From Pseudomonas vranovensis DSM 16006 (GTDB lineage: Bacteria > Pseudomonadota > Gammaproteobacteria > Pseudomonadales > Pseudomonadaceae), in assembly GCF_000425805.1 (NCBI RefSeq), contig NZ_AUED01000004.1, positions 1-64,000 on the forward strand: DNA of 64,000 nucleotides, given 5' to 3'. A program made the position numbers and the translations under genes. The notes below the pieces were generated by a model. It was not told where the DNA came from. It was given only the letters and a program-made list of their open reading frames with translations, and ran no database searches. Below are positions 33,485 through 43,888 of the stretch, in pieces (position 1 is the first letter of the stretch; the number at the start of each line of letters is the position of its first letter).

Positions 33485-35050
33485 TCATTCGGCCATTTCG
33501 GTCTGGCGTTCGACCGGGTCGATCAATACGGCTTTCTGCTGGCGCACCATCAGGTCGAGAATCTCGTCCTGACGCTCACCCAGCACACCGGAAAAACTGA
33601 TGCCGCTGGCCTTGCTCGGGGCCAGCATCGACACCCGGTACAGCTCCACGCTCAGCGGCGAGTCGATCGACAGCGGGCCGCTGCCGTTGGCCGCCAGCTC
33701 GCCGCCGACCACGATCAGCGAGACCTTGGTGTCGAACGGGTCGAGGGCGATGTCGCGGTCGGTGTCGGAGAGGTCCTTGATGTGCCCGTACACACCCACC
33801 AGGCCGTTGGCCATGGCGACGTTTTCGTACAGGCGGATGTTCACGCTGTTGCGCACACGGATGCCGTGGCGGCGGTTGCTGATCAGCTTGTTGCCCCAGA
33901 TCAGGTTGTCGCCGCTCTCGTACAAGGTGATGCCGTCGGTGTGGTTGCGGTAGATCTCGTTGTAGGCAATCAGGTTGTTGACGCTGTTACGGTCGATTAC
34001 CACGCCCGAGAGCTTGTTGTCGTAGCTCTTGTTATTGATGATCCAGCTGTCGTTGACCTCACGGGAGACGATGATCCCGTGCTTTTTCTTGGTCCCGTAG
34101 ACGGTGTTGCCGGCGATGATCAGCCGGTGCGAACGGTCGTGAGGGTCGATGCCGTAGACGATGTTGTCGCGGTAGGTACTGTCCTTGACCACGAAGTCGC
34201 TGGTCTCGTAGCAGTAGAAGCCGTACCACATGTCGCTGAACTCGGAGCCGATGATCCAGCCGGTGGGTTCGGGGCGGTTCATCTGCTTGGCCATGTTCGG
34301 CGTGTACTGGGAAATACTCACGCCATACGACTTACTCTTGGCGTAGCCGAAGCTGGCCATCTTGGTATTGACGATATAGGTCTCGGTGCCGCCCCACGAC
34401 AACAGGAACGGGCGGAACTCCTTGGGCGAGCGGAAGGTGGCCGGGCCGTTGTCCTTCTCGCGCCAGCCGGTGACCTGGGTGTCGGTAACGAACAGCTTGC
34501 CATCGTTGACGATGAACGAGCCGCCCTCCTGGGACAGGCGCAGTTCCTTGACCTTGCCGTCGATCTCCAGCACACCTTTTTCGCCGACCACGATCGGCAG
34601 GCGTGCCAGGTAGACACCGGGCGATGTTTCACTCAGGTACTGCTTGGGCACACGCTTGGCGAGCTCGGTGAAGTTCACATGGCCGTCATCGATGAAGATC
34701 GCCTGGGGTATACCGCGCTGGCGGGCCACCCACTCGGCCATCTTGTTGTCGCCGCCGATGAATTCCTTGAGCGCGGTTTCCTGCAGCATGCGCCGCACTG
34801 AAACCTTGCCCTTGTGCGCACGCTGGATCTTTTTCTGCACGGCCTCGGCGGTGTAACCGGTCAGGTCCGGCAGGGTCGGCGCCGGAATCTGCAGCGGCTC
34901 GATCGGTGCGCTGCTGACGGTGTAGGTCTTGGCCTGCTGCAGTTCCTTGGCCACCGGCACCGGCGCCTGGCTGTTGGCCAGGGCGATGCTGCTGGCCAGC
35001 AACAGGGAACTGGCCAGCAAGCGGTGCAGGGTGTTGGATTGAAGGCTCAT
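33485..35050 (-). CDS. algG: Poly(beta-D-mannuronate) C5-epimerase AlgG
   Basis: 521 residues with a signal peptide (to about residue 26) and a right-handed beta-helix whose repeated Asn/Gly turns are visible (LIIAGNTVYGTKKKHGIIVS, SWIINNKSYDNKLSGVVIDR). The catalytic motif DPHD (302-305, in YGIDPHDRSH) is intact. It converts mannuronate to guluronate within the chain and protects the nascent polymer from AlgL. Confidence 0.96.
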   Translation of the reverse strand: MSLQSNTLHRLLASSLLLASSIALANSQAPVPVAKELQQAKTYTVSSAPIEPLQIPAPTLPDLTGYTAEAVQKKIQRAHKGKVSVRRMLQETALKEFIGGDNKMAEWVARQRGIPQAIFIDDGHVNFTELAKRVPKQYLSETSPGVYLARLPIVVGEKGVLEIDGKVKELRLSQEGGSFIVNDGKLFVTDTQVTGWREKDNGPATFRSPKEFRPFLLSWGGTETYIVNTKMASFGYAKSKSYGVSISQYTPNMAKQMNRPEPTGWIIGSEFSDMWYGFYCYETSDFVVKDSTYRDNIVYGIDPHDRSHRLIIAGNTVYGTKKKHGIIVSREVNDSWIINNKSYDNKLSGVVIDRNSVNNLIAYNEIYRNHTDGITLYESGDNLIWGNKLISNRRHGIRVRNSVNIRLYENVAMANGLVGVYGHIKDLSDTDRDIALDPFDTKVSLIVVGGELAANGSGPLSIDSPLSVELYRVSMLAPSKASGISFSGVLGERQDEILDLMVRQQKAVLIDPVERQTEMAE

Positions 35051-35068
35051 ATCAGTGCACTCCAGGCA

Positions 35069-36550
35069 TCAGAAGCGCCAGATCACGTCGACAAAGGCGC
35101 GGTGCATGTAGGAGTCCGCTTCCTTGCCATAGGCGTCACCCGGCTTGAACACGCCGCCACGAAAACGCACCAGCGCCGACGGCTCGTCGATCGACTGGCT
35201 GAGGGCGGCGGGGAGCAGGCCCTGCTTGAAGTACTTGGTGACCACCAGGTCGACTTCCTGGCCCAGGTCTTTTTCGCCCTGGATCAACGGACGGTTGATG
35301 CCGTTGTCCTCGACCACGGCGTTGATGCCGCTGCTGCCGATGTTCTGGTCGCCGTCCACACGCCAGAACTTGTGGTAGATCAGGCTGGCGTCGTAGTCGT
35401 CGCGCAGCTGCCAGGAAGTGAACAGGGTGGCCGCCTGCAGGTTGCCCAGTTCGCCACGGAAGGCCTCGCCGAAGCGGTGTACGCGCGAGCGGGTACCGGT
35501 GTAGTTGGAGCGATTGCTCTCCAGGCCGGTTTGCTCGTAGTTGCTCGAACCGTCGCTGCCACCACCGCCACTGCCGCGGGCGTAGGCGGCGCCGACCTGC
35601 CAGTTGGGGTCGAGGCGCAGGCGAATACCGAGGTCAGTGGCCCAGGCGTTGACGTCGCCGCTCTGCTTGCCGCTGGCAACCTGCTCGCCGTTGACGGTGG
35701 TGGTGTTGAGGCTGTCGCGGTCACCGGTCAGCCAGGTCATGCTGCCCCAGTAATTGACGCGGTTCTGGTTGCGCCAGTTGTAGGCATCGCTGTTGGCCTC
35801 AAGGCCCAGCCAGGTGAGGTCGCCGGTGCGGGTCTTGTCCAGTTCGTCGACGGTCTCGCCGGGGTTCTTCAGGTTGCCGTCGTCATGGGTGTGGTGGGCG
35901 CGCAGGCCGACCCAGTGACCGGGCGTCCACTGGGTGGCGATGTCGCCGTAGACGTGCAGGCGGTCCTTGTCTTCGGGGGCCAGTTCGGTGAGGTCGGTGC
36001 GGTACTCGCTGAAGCGCTCGGCCACGCCCAGGTTGGCGCGCAGCAGGGTGGTGTCGAAGGTCCAGTTCAGTGCTTCGATGTTGGTGTCGCGCCACATGCC
36101 GTCTTCGTTGCGCAGGCGCTGGCGACCAAAGCGCAGTTGTTCGCCGGGGTAGGCGGTCAGGCCGCTGTAGCCGACCCAGAATTCGCGCATGGCCAGGTAA
36201 CTCTTGTCGGCTTCGCGGCCATCGGCGCGGTTGGATTCGGTTTCGGCTTCATCGCCGGACTGGCGCAGGGTGTCGGTCTCGATGATGTCGGTGGCCGCTA
36301 CCGCCTGGCCCATGGCGAAGGCGCTCCAGTTACCGCGCTCGCCGTATACCCAGGGGCGCAGGTCCAGGCCCACACCGTTGACGTCACCGCCGGAGCGGGT
36401 GCCCAGGTCGCGGTCGTCTTCGGACTGGCCGGTGATTTTCACGTCCAGGCCAAAGTTCTTTTCAGCGGTCATGGCCGCCAGGGTCGGGCACGACCAGAGC
36501 AGGGCGAAGCCCAGGCCTACGCCAGCTTTCATCCACGGGTTGAGTGTCAT
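35069..36550 (-). CDS. algE: Alginate outer-membrane export porin AlgE
   Basis: 493 residues. Signal peptide ([20 protein letters not shown], cleaved near TLAA), then an 18-strand beta-barrel with alternating aromatic strands (for example [40 protein letters not shown]) and a C-terminal aromatic residue (FVDVIWRF). Arg/Lys-rich strands line the pore for the anionic polymer. The start overlaps the algK stop, so the porin is coupled to its partner lipoprotein. Confidence 0.95.
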   Translation of the reverse strand: MTLNPWMKAGVGLGFALLWSCPTLAAMTAEKNFGLDVKITGQSEDDRDLGTRSGGDVNGVGLDLRPWVYGERGNWSAFAMGQAVAATDIIETDTLRQSGDEAETESNRADGREADKSYLAMREFWVGYSGLTAYPGEQLRFGRQRLRNEDGMWRDTNIEALNWTFDTTLLRANLGVAERFSEYRTDLTELAPEDKDRLHVYGDIATQWTPGHWVGLRAHHTHDDGNLKNPGETVDELDKTRTGDLTWLGLEANSDAYNWRNQNRVNYWGSMTWLTGDRDSLNTTTVNGEQVASGKQSGDVNAWATDLGIRLRLDPNWQVGAAYARGSGGGGSDGSSNYEQTGLESNRSNYTGTRSRVHRFGEAFRGELGNLQAATLFTSWQLRDDYDASLIYHKFWRVDGDQNIGSSGINAVVEDNGINRPLIQGEKDLGQEVDLVVTKYFKQGLLPAALSQSIDEPSALVRFRGGVFKPGDAYGKEADSYMHRAFVDVIWRF

Positions 36551-38079
36551 AGGGAGTCCTCGCCTTGTTCGGTTTCACGCACGGCCTGCAGGGCCAGGGC
36601 GCCAACGCCCTGGCCGATGGCGCCACGGGCCTGGCGCTCTTGCTGCAACAGGCGCTCGGCCTGTGCCTTCTGCGGTGGGGTGAGTTGCTGGTCGAGCTGG
36701 GCGGCCAGCGCCTGTGATTGTTCGCTCGGGTTGGCTTGCGCCAGCTGGCTGAAGACCCAGGCATTGACCAGGTCCTGACGGATGCCGTGGCCTTCGCTGA
36801 ACAGTTGGGCCAGGGCATAGTCGGCGCTGAGCTGGCCGCCACGGGCGGCCGTGAGCAAGTGGTCGACGGCTTTTTGCGGGGCGACCTGACCCAGGTAGCC
36901 ACGGCGGTACAGTTGGCCCAGGTAGTAATGGGCGCTGACTTCACCGGCGTCGGCGGCGCTTTGCAGGTGGGTCTCGGCCTTTTGTGCATCGGCCGGTACG
37001 GTCTTGCCTTCGTAGTAGAGGCGGCCCAGCAGCAGTTCGGCACGCGGTTGCTCGGCGGCGCGGCCCTTGTCGATGTATTCCATCAGCTTGTCGGTGTCGC
37101 CCAGCTCCGGGAAGTCGTAGATCAACTGCGCCAGGCTGACCCAGGAGGCCGGGTTTACGGGGGCCACTTGTTCAAGCAAGGCCTGGGCGGTTTTCTCGTC
37201 GGTCTGGCCCAGGGTGCGATCGGCCAGTACCCGGGCAACGCTGTCGACCCGGGTGGCTGGGATAACGCCGCGCTGGTAGGCGCCTTTTACTTGTTCGATC
37301 AGCGCTGCCTGCTGATCGGCCTGGCCGCGCTTCTGGTAGACGGTGGCCAGTTCCACGTAGCAGATGTCGGTGGTGGTCAGGGCTACCTTGCAGATCCGCT
37401 CCACGTCCGCCAGGTGCTGGTCGTAGGTGTTCTGGGTGCGGTACAGCAGCACCTGGGCCAGGCCCGCTTCCGGGTAGCCGGCGGCGCGCCATTGGTCGAT
37501 CTGCTGCTGGGCATTGGTACTCGGGAAGCTCTGCGGGTATTGCAGGTAGAGCATCGCCAGCGGGATCAAGGTATTGCCCTCGCCATTGGCAAAGGCTTTC
37601 TTGAGCAGGGTCTCGGCCTCCTGGCGCTCGGCTTCAGTGGCGTCTGGCTTGGCGGCGAGCAGCCGGCCCAGGCGTGCCTGGGCACGGGGCGAAATGTCGG
37701 CGGCGGCGCGGTAGGTGGCTTCGGCTTCCTTGAGCTTGGCGGGATCTCGGGTTTCTACCTGGATATCGGCCAGGCCCACCTGGGCTTCGCTGTAGCCGAG
37801 GTCGGCCAGCTGACGATAGTTCTGCTCGGCCAGGGCGGTGTCGCCACGCTTGAGTGCTTCGTTGGCCAGGCGTTGGTCGGGCAGGCCAGCGCAACCGGCC
37901 AGGGTTACGGCCAGGGCCAGGCCACACATTTTAAGCGTATCGCTGGCAAGCCAGGGTTTGGTGGGGGGGCAGAGTGCTTTGTGGGACCGGGCATGTCCCG
38001 CGATAACACTATCGGCCTCTTCGCGGGGCAAGTCGAGACGTCGCACCGCCGCACCTACAGGGGTAGGGCTGAGATTCAT
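36547..38079 (-). CDS. algK: Alginate secretion lipoprotein AlgK (with REP-encoded N-terminal extension)
   Basis: 510 residues from the ATG 7 nt after GGGAGG. Lipobox LAGC puts the lipidated Cys at residue 63, followed by the Sel1/TPR superhelix ([46 protein letters not shown]). It localises and supports AlgE and contacts AlgX. Residues about 7-34 ([17 protein letters not shown]...HARSH) are translated REP sequence nearly the same as in AlgL. The lipobox is therefore preceded by some 50 residues instead of the usual 15-25. An internal Met (residue 51) would give a signal too short and without basic residues. Whether the precursor is exported normally is unknown. Confidence 0.92.
   Translation of the reverse strand: MNLSPTPVGAAVRRLDLPREEADSVIAGHARSHKALCPPTKPWLASDTLKMCGLALAVTLAGCAGLPDQRLANEALKRGDTALAEQNYRQLADLGYSEAQVGLADIQVETRDPAKLKEAEATYRAAADISPRAQARLGRLLAAKPDATEAERQEAETLLKKAFANGEGNTLIPLAMLYLQYPQSFPSTNAQQQIDQWRAAGYPEAGLAQVLLYRTQNTYDQHLADVERICKVALTTTDICYVELATVYQKRGQADQQAALIEQVKGAYQRGVIPATRVDSVARVLADRTLGQTDEKTAQALLEQVAPVNPASWVSLAQLIYDFPELGDTDKLMEYIDKGRAAEQPRAELLLGRLYYEGKTVPADAQKAETHLQSAADAGEVSAHYYLGQLYRRGYLGQVAPQKAVDHLLTAARGGQLSADYALAQLFSEGHGIRQDLVNAWVFSQLAQANPSEQSQALAAQLDQQLTPPQKAQAERLLQQERQARGAIGQGVGALALQAVRETEQGEDSL
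37978..38061. repeat. REP pair inserted in the 5' end of algK
   Basis: GTCCCGCGA and TCGCGGGGC arms lie between TTGTGGGACCGG and CCGCACCTACAG ends. The 40 bp nearest the start codon (TCGCGGGGCAAGTCGAGACG plus TCGCACCGCCGCACCTACAG) match the algL element at all but one position. It begins six codons after the ATG, as in algL, and keeps the frame. Confidence 0.88.
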
Positions 38080-38092
38080 GGCCATGCCTCCC

Positions 38093-39259
38093 TTAGAGCC
38101 CACGGGCAACGGCTTTGTCGATCAGCCAGTCCAGCGACGGGCCACGGTTGCTGTCGACCGCGACCGGGCGGCCAGCCAGTTCGCTGGGCAGGGCTTCGTC
38201 GGGCTTGATCTGCACGCGGATGTCCGACGACAGATCTTCGCTGTTCAGGCTGGTGCTGCTGACGATCTGACCGCTGCGGCGCTCGTCGTCGCCGGCCACG
38301 GTGAAGTGCACGCGGGCACCGGGCTTGACGTCGTCGAACTGGCGGTAGGTGAAGCGTGCGTCGACCATCGCGGTGGTGGTGCGCGGGATCAGTTGGAAGA
38401 TCACCTGGCCTTTGCTGGCGTACTGGCCATCGTCCACCAGTTGGCGGGCGACCACGCAATCACAGGGGCTGGTCAGGGTACCGCTCAGTTGCTTGCCGAA
38501 CAGTTCTTCGACCTTGGCCGGCTCAAGCTGCTGGTCGTCCAGGTGACCCTTGAGCATGTCCAGCATGCTGGTGCTGAACGAGGCCAGTGGCGCGCCCTTG
38601 ACCGCCATGCCGCCGCTTTCGACCAGGCTTTGCACGGTGCCGTCGCGGGGCATGGTGACGTTGGTGGTCGGCACGCTGACCACACCGGCCTGGGCGTGGC
38701 TGACGAAGTACAGGCCGTATACCGATTTTGCGATGAAGCCGAAGGCGGCCACACCGACCACGAATACGCCGAGGCTGAAGGTCACGGCACGCAGGCGGCC
38801 GAAGGCGCTCATGCCGCCGTTGGCGTCTTTCTGCTTGCGCGCCTTGGTGAAGTTGTCGCGCTGCAGGGTGCTGAGCACGTCACCCATGGTGATCAGCTCA
38901 CCCGACAGGTGCGAGGTGATCAGGTGGCGCAGGGTGGCGATGTCGCGTGGCTCAAGGTTCTGGAACTGCACGCCGGTGCGACCGCTGGTGGGGTCGAAGG
39001 AGCGCACCTGGAACTCGATATCCATGGCCAGGCCCAGTTTGTCGACCGTGAACTGCAGGCGGCCACGCATTACGTCACCGACTTTGAGCGGGTGCTTGGC
39101 GTGGAAACTCAGGCCCCCGGCAGACAGGTCGTCGACCTTCACTTCCAGGGTTTCCCGGCTGGCCCCCAGGTAACGCAACTTGGCCGGGATGCGCACCCGG
39201 GCGTGCTGGCGCTGGGCTTCGGACTCATGCACGACATTGACGTTCACGGCGGTATTCAT
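38093..39259 (-). CDS. alg44: Alginate polymerase co-factor Alg44 (PilZ c-di-GMP receptor)
   Basis: 388 residues, as in P. aeruginosa (389). The internal ATG (MNTAVNVNVV) is chosen for length and AGGA upstream. The N-terminal PilZ domain shows the c-di-GMP motifs RQHARVR and DDLSAGG. A single helix (LRAVTFSLGVFVVGVAAFGF, about 165-185) leads to a periplasmic HlyD-like domain (GVVSVPTTNVTMPRDGTVQS). C-di-GMP binding here switches on Alg8. Located between alg8 and algK. Confidence 0.95.
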   Translation of the reverse strand: MNTAVNVNVVHESEAQRQHARVRIPAKLRYLGASRETLEVKVDDLSAGGLSFHAKHPLKVGDVMRGRLQFTVDKLGLAMDIEFQVRSFDPTSGRTGVQFQNLEPRDIATLRHLITSHLSGELITMGDVLSTLQRDNFTKARKQKDANGGMSAFGRLRAVTFSLGVFVVGVAAFGFIAKSVYGLYFVSHAQAGVVSVPTTNVTMPRDGTVQSLVESGGMAVKGAPLASFSTSMLDMLKGHLDDQQLEPAKVEELFGKQLSGTLTSPCDCVVARQLVDDGQYASKGQVIFQLIPRTTTAMVDARFTYRQFDDVKPGARVHFTVAGDDERRSGQIVSSTSLNSEDLSSDIRVQIKPDEALPSELAGRPVAVDSNRGPSLDWLIDKAVARGL

Positions 39260-39296
39260 GGCGATTTGTTCCTGTTTAATCCAATCGGGTTCCGGC

Positions 39297-40787
39297 TCAC
39301 ACGACCATGAACAGCACAGCAATGAAGATGCTGGCCGCCGAGAAGGTCATGGTCCGGGAAGACCAGGTGTTGAACCATTGTTGAAAGCTGGCGAGGTCGC
39401 GTTTGAGGGCAGTGGGCTGGCGGGTCCAGGACTGCTTGTCGAGGCGGAAGAACACGTAGATCTTCATGATCGCGCCGACGATCTGGTTGTAATAAAGAAT
39501 CAGCGGGTAAGCCGGGCCGATGGTGTGGCCCGAGCACAGCAGCATGATCGTCAGGATCAGACGGGTGATGCCGATCCACAGCAGGTACACCAGCAGGAAC
39601 GCGGGGCCGAACTTGAGGCTGGCGATCACCGCGACCGTCAGGCCCAGCAGGCTGGTCCACATCGACACGCGCTGGTCGAACAGCACCACGCTGGTGAACA
39701 GGCCCAGGCGACGGATCCCCAGGCCCAGGGCCCGTGAGTTCTGGCGCAGGTTGTTGCCGTACCAGCGGTACATCAGCTTGCGGCTGGCCTTGATGAAACT
39801 CTTCTCGGGCGGGTGCTCGACGGTGTTGATCGCCGCATCCGGCACGTAGAAGGTGTCGTAGCCCAGGCGCATGAGACTGAACCAGCTCGACTTGTCGTCA
39901 CCGGTCAGGAACTTGAAGCGGCCCAGGCGCCAGTGCTGCAGCGAGTCGTTCTCGACGTCGGCGATGAACTCGGGGTTGGTGACCACGGCAGCGCGGAACA
40001 CCGACATCCGACCGGTCATGGTCAGCACGCGCTTGGACAGGGCCATGGAGCACATGTTGATGTGGCGCTGGGCGAAGCGCAGCTTGTGCCACTCGCTCAT
40101 GATGTAGCCGCCACGCACTTCGCAGAATTCGTTGGTGGTCAGGCCGCCGACATTGCCGAACAGCTTGAACCAGGGCACGGTCTTGCGTACCACGCCTTCA
40201 CCGAGCACGGTGTCGCCGTCGATGACTGCCACCACGGCGTTTTCGTCTGGCAGGTGACGCGAGATGGCGCGAAAGCCATAGGCCAGGCCGTCACGCTTGC
40301 CGGTCCCGGCGATGCGCACGAAATCCAGGGTGACGCGGTCTGGCGGATTGAATTTTTCCCAGAGGCTTTTCACCAGCAGCTCATCGGACATTTCCACCAG
40401 CGAGCAGACCATGGTGGTCGGGTAGCCGCAGTCGATGGCTTCGCGGATGACCGAGCTGTAGACCTGGGCGGTGGTCAGCGCGTCGATGCGAAAGCTGGTG
40501 ACCATCAGGTAGACATGCGATGGATCGGCGGCGCTGCCCAGCTTGCGCACCTTGCGGCGCAGCATCGGGTAGACCACGTAGAGGAACAGCATGCCGCGCA
40601 CAAAGTGCGTGGCACCCATGGAATAGCGCCAGATACCAACGGCACCGATAAGGAAGATGAAGTCCTTCGATTCGGGGTCGAAAATGGAGTTGGGCAAGGC
40701 CAGGGCGATCAACATGAGCAGGCTCACGTAGAACAACCAACCGGCGACCTGTAGCAGGCCGTGCTTGAGCCTTAGCATGTTCTGCAT
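39297..40787 (-). CDS. alg8: Alginate polymerase (mannuronan synthase) Alg8
   Basis: 496 residues, GT2 family synthase. Two N-terminal helices, a cytoplasmic catalytic domain with [15 protein letters not shown] (DGD) and [18 protein letters not shown] (the TGDD motif and the QHWRLGRF acceptor motif), then C-terminal helices ([36 protein letters not shown]). It polymerises GDP-mannuronate and moves the chain across the inner membrane with Alg44. 58 bp downstream of algD. Confidence 0.95.
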   Translation of the reverse strand: MQNMLRLKHGLLQVAGWLFYVSLLMLIALALPNSIFDPESKDFIFLIGAVGIWRYSMGATHFVRGMLFLYVVYPMLRRKVRKLGSAADPSHVYLMVTSFRIDALTTAQVYSSVIREAIDCGYPTTMVCSLVEMSDELLVKSLWEKFNPPDRVTLDFVRIAGTGKRDGLAYGFRAISRHLPDENAVVAVIDGDTVLGEGVVRKTVPWFKLFGNVGGLTTNEFCEVRGGYIMSEWHKLRFAQRHINMCSMALSKRVLTMTGRMSVFRAAVVTNPEFIADVENDSLQHWRLGRFKFLTGDDKSSWFSLMRLGYDTFYVPDAAINTVEHPPEKSFIKASRKLMYRWYGNNLRQNSRALGLGIRRLGLFTSVVLFDQRVSMWTSLLGLTVAVIASLKFGPAFLLVYLLWIGITRLILTIMLLCSGHTIGPAYPLILYYNQIVGAIMKIYVFFRLDKQSWTRQPTALKRDLASFQQWFNTWSSRTMTFSAASIFIAVLFMVV

Positions 40788-40845
40788 CCGTATCCAGTGG
40801 GGAAATAGGGGGTGCGCAGGGCCCGAAGGCCCCGCGCCTGCCGGG

Positions 40846-42162
40846 TTACCAGCAGATACCTTCGGTGCGGCTGAGCGGGGAGGTGGCCTTGCTCATGAAG
40901 CCGACCAGGTCGATGACCTGCTTGCCTTCCGGTGCCTGTTGGGCGAGGGCGCGGAACTTCTCGTCGCGGTTGCCCAGCACGATCACGTCGGCGTGCTTGA
41001 TCACCTGGTCGAAGTCGGCGTTGAGCAGGGACGAGACGTGGGGGATCTTCGACTCGATGTAGTCTTTGTTCGCGCCGTGGACACGGGCGTACTCGACGTT
41101 GTTGTCGTAGATGTTCAGCTCGTAGCCCTTGCCGATCAGGCGCTCGGCCAGTTCTACCAGCGGGCTTTCGCGCAGGTCGTCGGTGCCGGCCTTGAAGCTC
41201 AGGCCGAGCAGGGCGACCCGGCGCTTGTCATGGCTTTCGATGATGTCGAAGGCGTTCTGCACCTGCGATTCGTTGCTGGCCATCAGCGAGTTGAGCAGCG
41301 GTGCCTTCACATCCAGGCTGCCGGCGCGGTAGGTGAGGGCACGCACGTCCTTGGGCAGGCAGGAGCCGCCGAAGGCGAAACCTGGGCGCATGTAGTACTG
41401 CGACAGGTTCAGGGCCTTGTCCTGGCAGACCACGTCCATCACTTCGCGGCCATCGACGCCCACCGCCTTGGCGATGTTGCCGATCTCGTTGGCGAAGGTG
41501 ACCTTGGTGGCGTGCCAGACGTTGCAGGTGTACTTGATCATCTCGGCCACTTCGATGTCCTTGCGGATGATCGGGGCATCGAGTTCTTCGTAGAGCGATT
41601 GCAGGACATCGCCGCTGGCGCGGTCCAGTTCACCGATCACGGTCATCGGCGGCTGGTCGTAGTCTTTGATTGCGGTACTTTCACGCAGGAACTCGGGGTT
41701 TACCGCCACGCCGAAATCGACGCCGGCCTTTTTCCCCGAGCACGCTTCGAGGATCGGAATCACCACGTTCTTCACGGTACCCGGCAGCACGGTGCTGCGT
41801 ACCACGATGGTGTGGCGGCTGGCTTTTTCGCGCAGCACGTAACCGATCTCGCGGCACACCGACTCGATGTATTCCAGGCCCAGGTCACCGTTCTTCTTGC
41901 TCGGCGTACCGACGCAGATCATCGACAGGTCGCTGTCGCGGATCGCTGCCGCAAAGTCGGTGGTGCCACGCAGGCGGCCGTTGCCGATGCCCTGTTGCAA
42001 CAGTGTTTCAAGCCCGGGTTCGACAATTGGCGATTTGCCCTGGTTGATCAGGTCTATCTTGGTCTTGGACACATCCACGCCAATCACTTCATGACCCCGT
42101 GCGGACAGGCAGCCAGCACAGACTGCACCTACATAACCCAAACCAAAGATGCTGATACGCAT
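40846..42162 (-). CDS. algD: GDP-mannose 6-dehydrogenase AlgD
   Basis: 438 residues from the ATG preceded by GAGGTGATAGCG (three codons shorter than the longest frame). N-terminal NAD-binding [18 protein letters not shown], catalytic Cys268 in [16 protein letters not shown], exactly as in P. aeruginosa numbering, and a C-terminal nucleotide-sugar domain. It oxidises GDP-mannose to GDP-mannuronate, the committed and flux-controlling step. First gene of the operon, behind a long leader and an AlgU-type promoter. Confidence 0.97.
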   Translation of the reverse strand: MRISIFGLGYVGAVCAGCLSARGHEVIGVDVSKTKIDLINQGKSPIVEPGLETLLQQGIGNGRLRGTTDFAAAIRDSDLSMICVGTPSKKNGDLGLEYIESVCREIGYVLREKASRHTIVVRSTVLPGTVKNVVIPILEACSGKKAGVDFGVAVNPEFLRESTAIKDYDQPPMTVIGELDRASGDVLQSLYEELDAPIIRKDIEVAEMIKYTCNVWHATKVTFANEIGNIAKAVGVDGREVMDVVCQDKALNLSQYYMRPGFAFGGSCLPKDVRALTYRAGSLDVKAPLLNSLMASNESQVQNAFDIIESHDKRRVALLGLSFKAGTDDLRESPLVELAERLIGKGYELNIYDNNVEYARVHGANKDYIESKIPHVSSLLNADFDQVIKHADVIVLGNRDEKFRALAQQAPEGKQVIDLVGFMSKATSPLSRTEGICW

Positions 42163-42591
42163 CGCTATCACCTCATGTGTTTATCATGCCGGCTCAACTA
42201 GCAGAGCCAGACCGGGTTGATTAACCAGCAGTTTTCAGGCGAACGGAGTTGTGGCAATAAGCAGTCACTTCACCGTGCGCAGGCATATAAATGTGGAGTG
42301 CAAAGTTATATGCACTCAAAGTTGGCAGCCAATGGCCAATAATTATGGGCGTGCCCTTAAATGCAGCCGTCTTTATTGCAGGTCGGTTGTCCGACACTGC
42401 AGTGCTTGCTCTTTCAATTGGAATAAACCTTTTGAAATCAACCACTGGGACGCTTTTCTGGGGCGCGTGTCTCCTGGCTTCAACTGAAGGTCAGTTGTCG
42501 GGATTCAACTCAATGTTATGGGGTTGCACAAGCATAGTGCCACTCCAATCGTGCTGTAGGTCATCTCTCACATGACGCTCGAGAATCGTTA
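42163..42591 (-). promoter_or_regulatory. Long algD leader (5' untranslated region)
   Basis: If transcription starts about 7 nt beyond the predicted -10 element, the leader is about 430 nt, comparable in kind to the 367-nt leader known in P. aeruginosa. It is clearly less GC-rich than the flanking genes and contains no convincing gene: short frames on both strands (for example 42291-42575 plus, 42221-42445 minus) lack ribosome sites and family character. Confidence 0.65.
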
Positions 42592-42597
42592 CGGGTG

Positions 42598-42626
42598 GTA
42601 TGAGCGATGGCTGAGGGGATAAGTTC
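42598..42626 (-). promoter_or_regulatory. AlgU (sigma-22)-type algD promoter
   Basis: On the minus strand GAACTT (42626-42621) is followed after exactly 17 nt by TCATAC (42603-42598). The known AlgU consensus is GAACTT-N16/17-TCtgA, and the P. aeruginosa algD promoter has the same -35 and spacing. It is the only such pair I found upstream of algD. Confidence 0.8.
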
Positions 42627-42793
42627 CGAGCGCGGTTCAATGGCGGTGAAAGATTTTTAAATAATTTTTAAAGTGCCACTACTTTCAATGTGATGGCACG
42701 CAGGAGTTTCGTCCCTGTATATAAAGGGCGAACGTGGGGAGGGATGTTTTTGTGCCAGCATCGAAAATTATTTTTTGAAATTCGTCAAAAAAT

Positions 42794-42803
42794 TACGAAC
42801 GGT
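42794..42803 (-). promoter_or_regulatory. AlgR-like binding site upstream of algD
   Basis: ACCGTTCGTA on the minus strand matches 9 of 10 positions of the AlgR core ACCGTTCGTC. An inverted partial core TTCGTC lies at 42781-42786 on the plus strand, and a weaker CACGTTCGCC is near 42727-42736. The site is about 170 bp upstream of the -35, consistent with the far-upstream AlgR sites of P. aeruginosa. The remaining stretch 42630-42840 is A/T-rich (42650-42675 especially) and otherwise featureless. Confidence 0.6.
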
Positions 42804-42868
42804 CTTATGGCGTTTTGCGATAAAAGCAGGGAAATAGAAAATTGACGCCAAATTCACGGCGCTATTTA

Positions 42869-42894
42869 GGCCGGGGCAAGCCCGCTCCCACAGG
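42869..42894. repeat. Solitary REP half upstream of the algD control region
   Basis: CCGGGGCAAGCCCGCTCCCA followed by CAGG is a single P. putida-type REP unit in the gap between algD control sequences and the esterase gene; no inverted partner is seen. Confidence 0.65.
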
Positions 42895-42916
42895 AGGGGG
42901 CGAGCCAATACACCGT

Positions 42917-43888
<972 letters not shown>

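Noticed and set aside
42291..42575. 94-codon plus-strand frame and 42221-42445 minus-strand frame in the algD leader
   Set aside because: No ribosome site, no family character, and both lie inside a region better explained as the algD leader.
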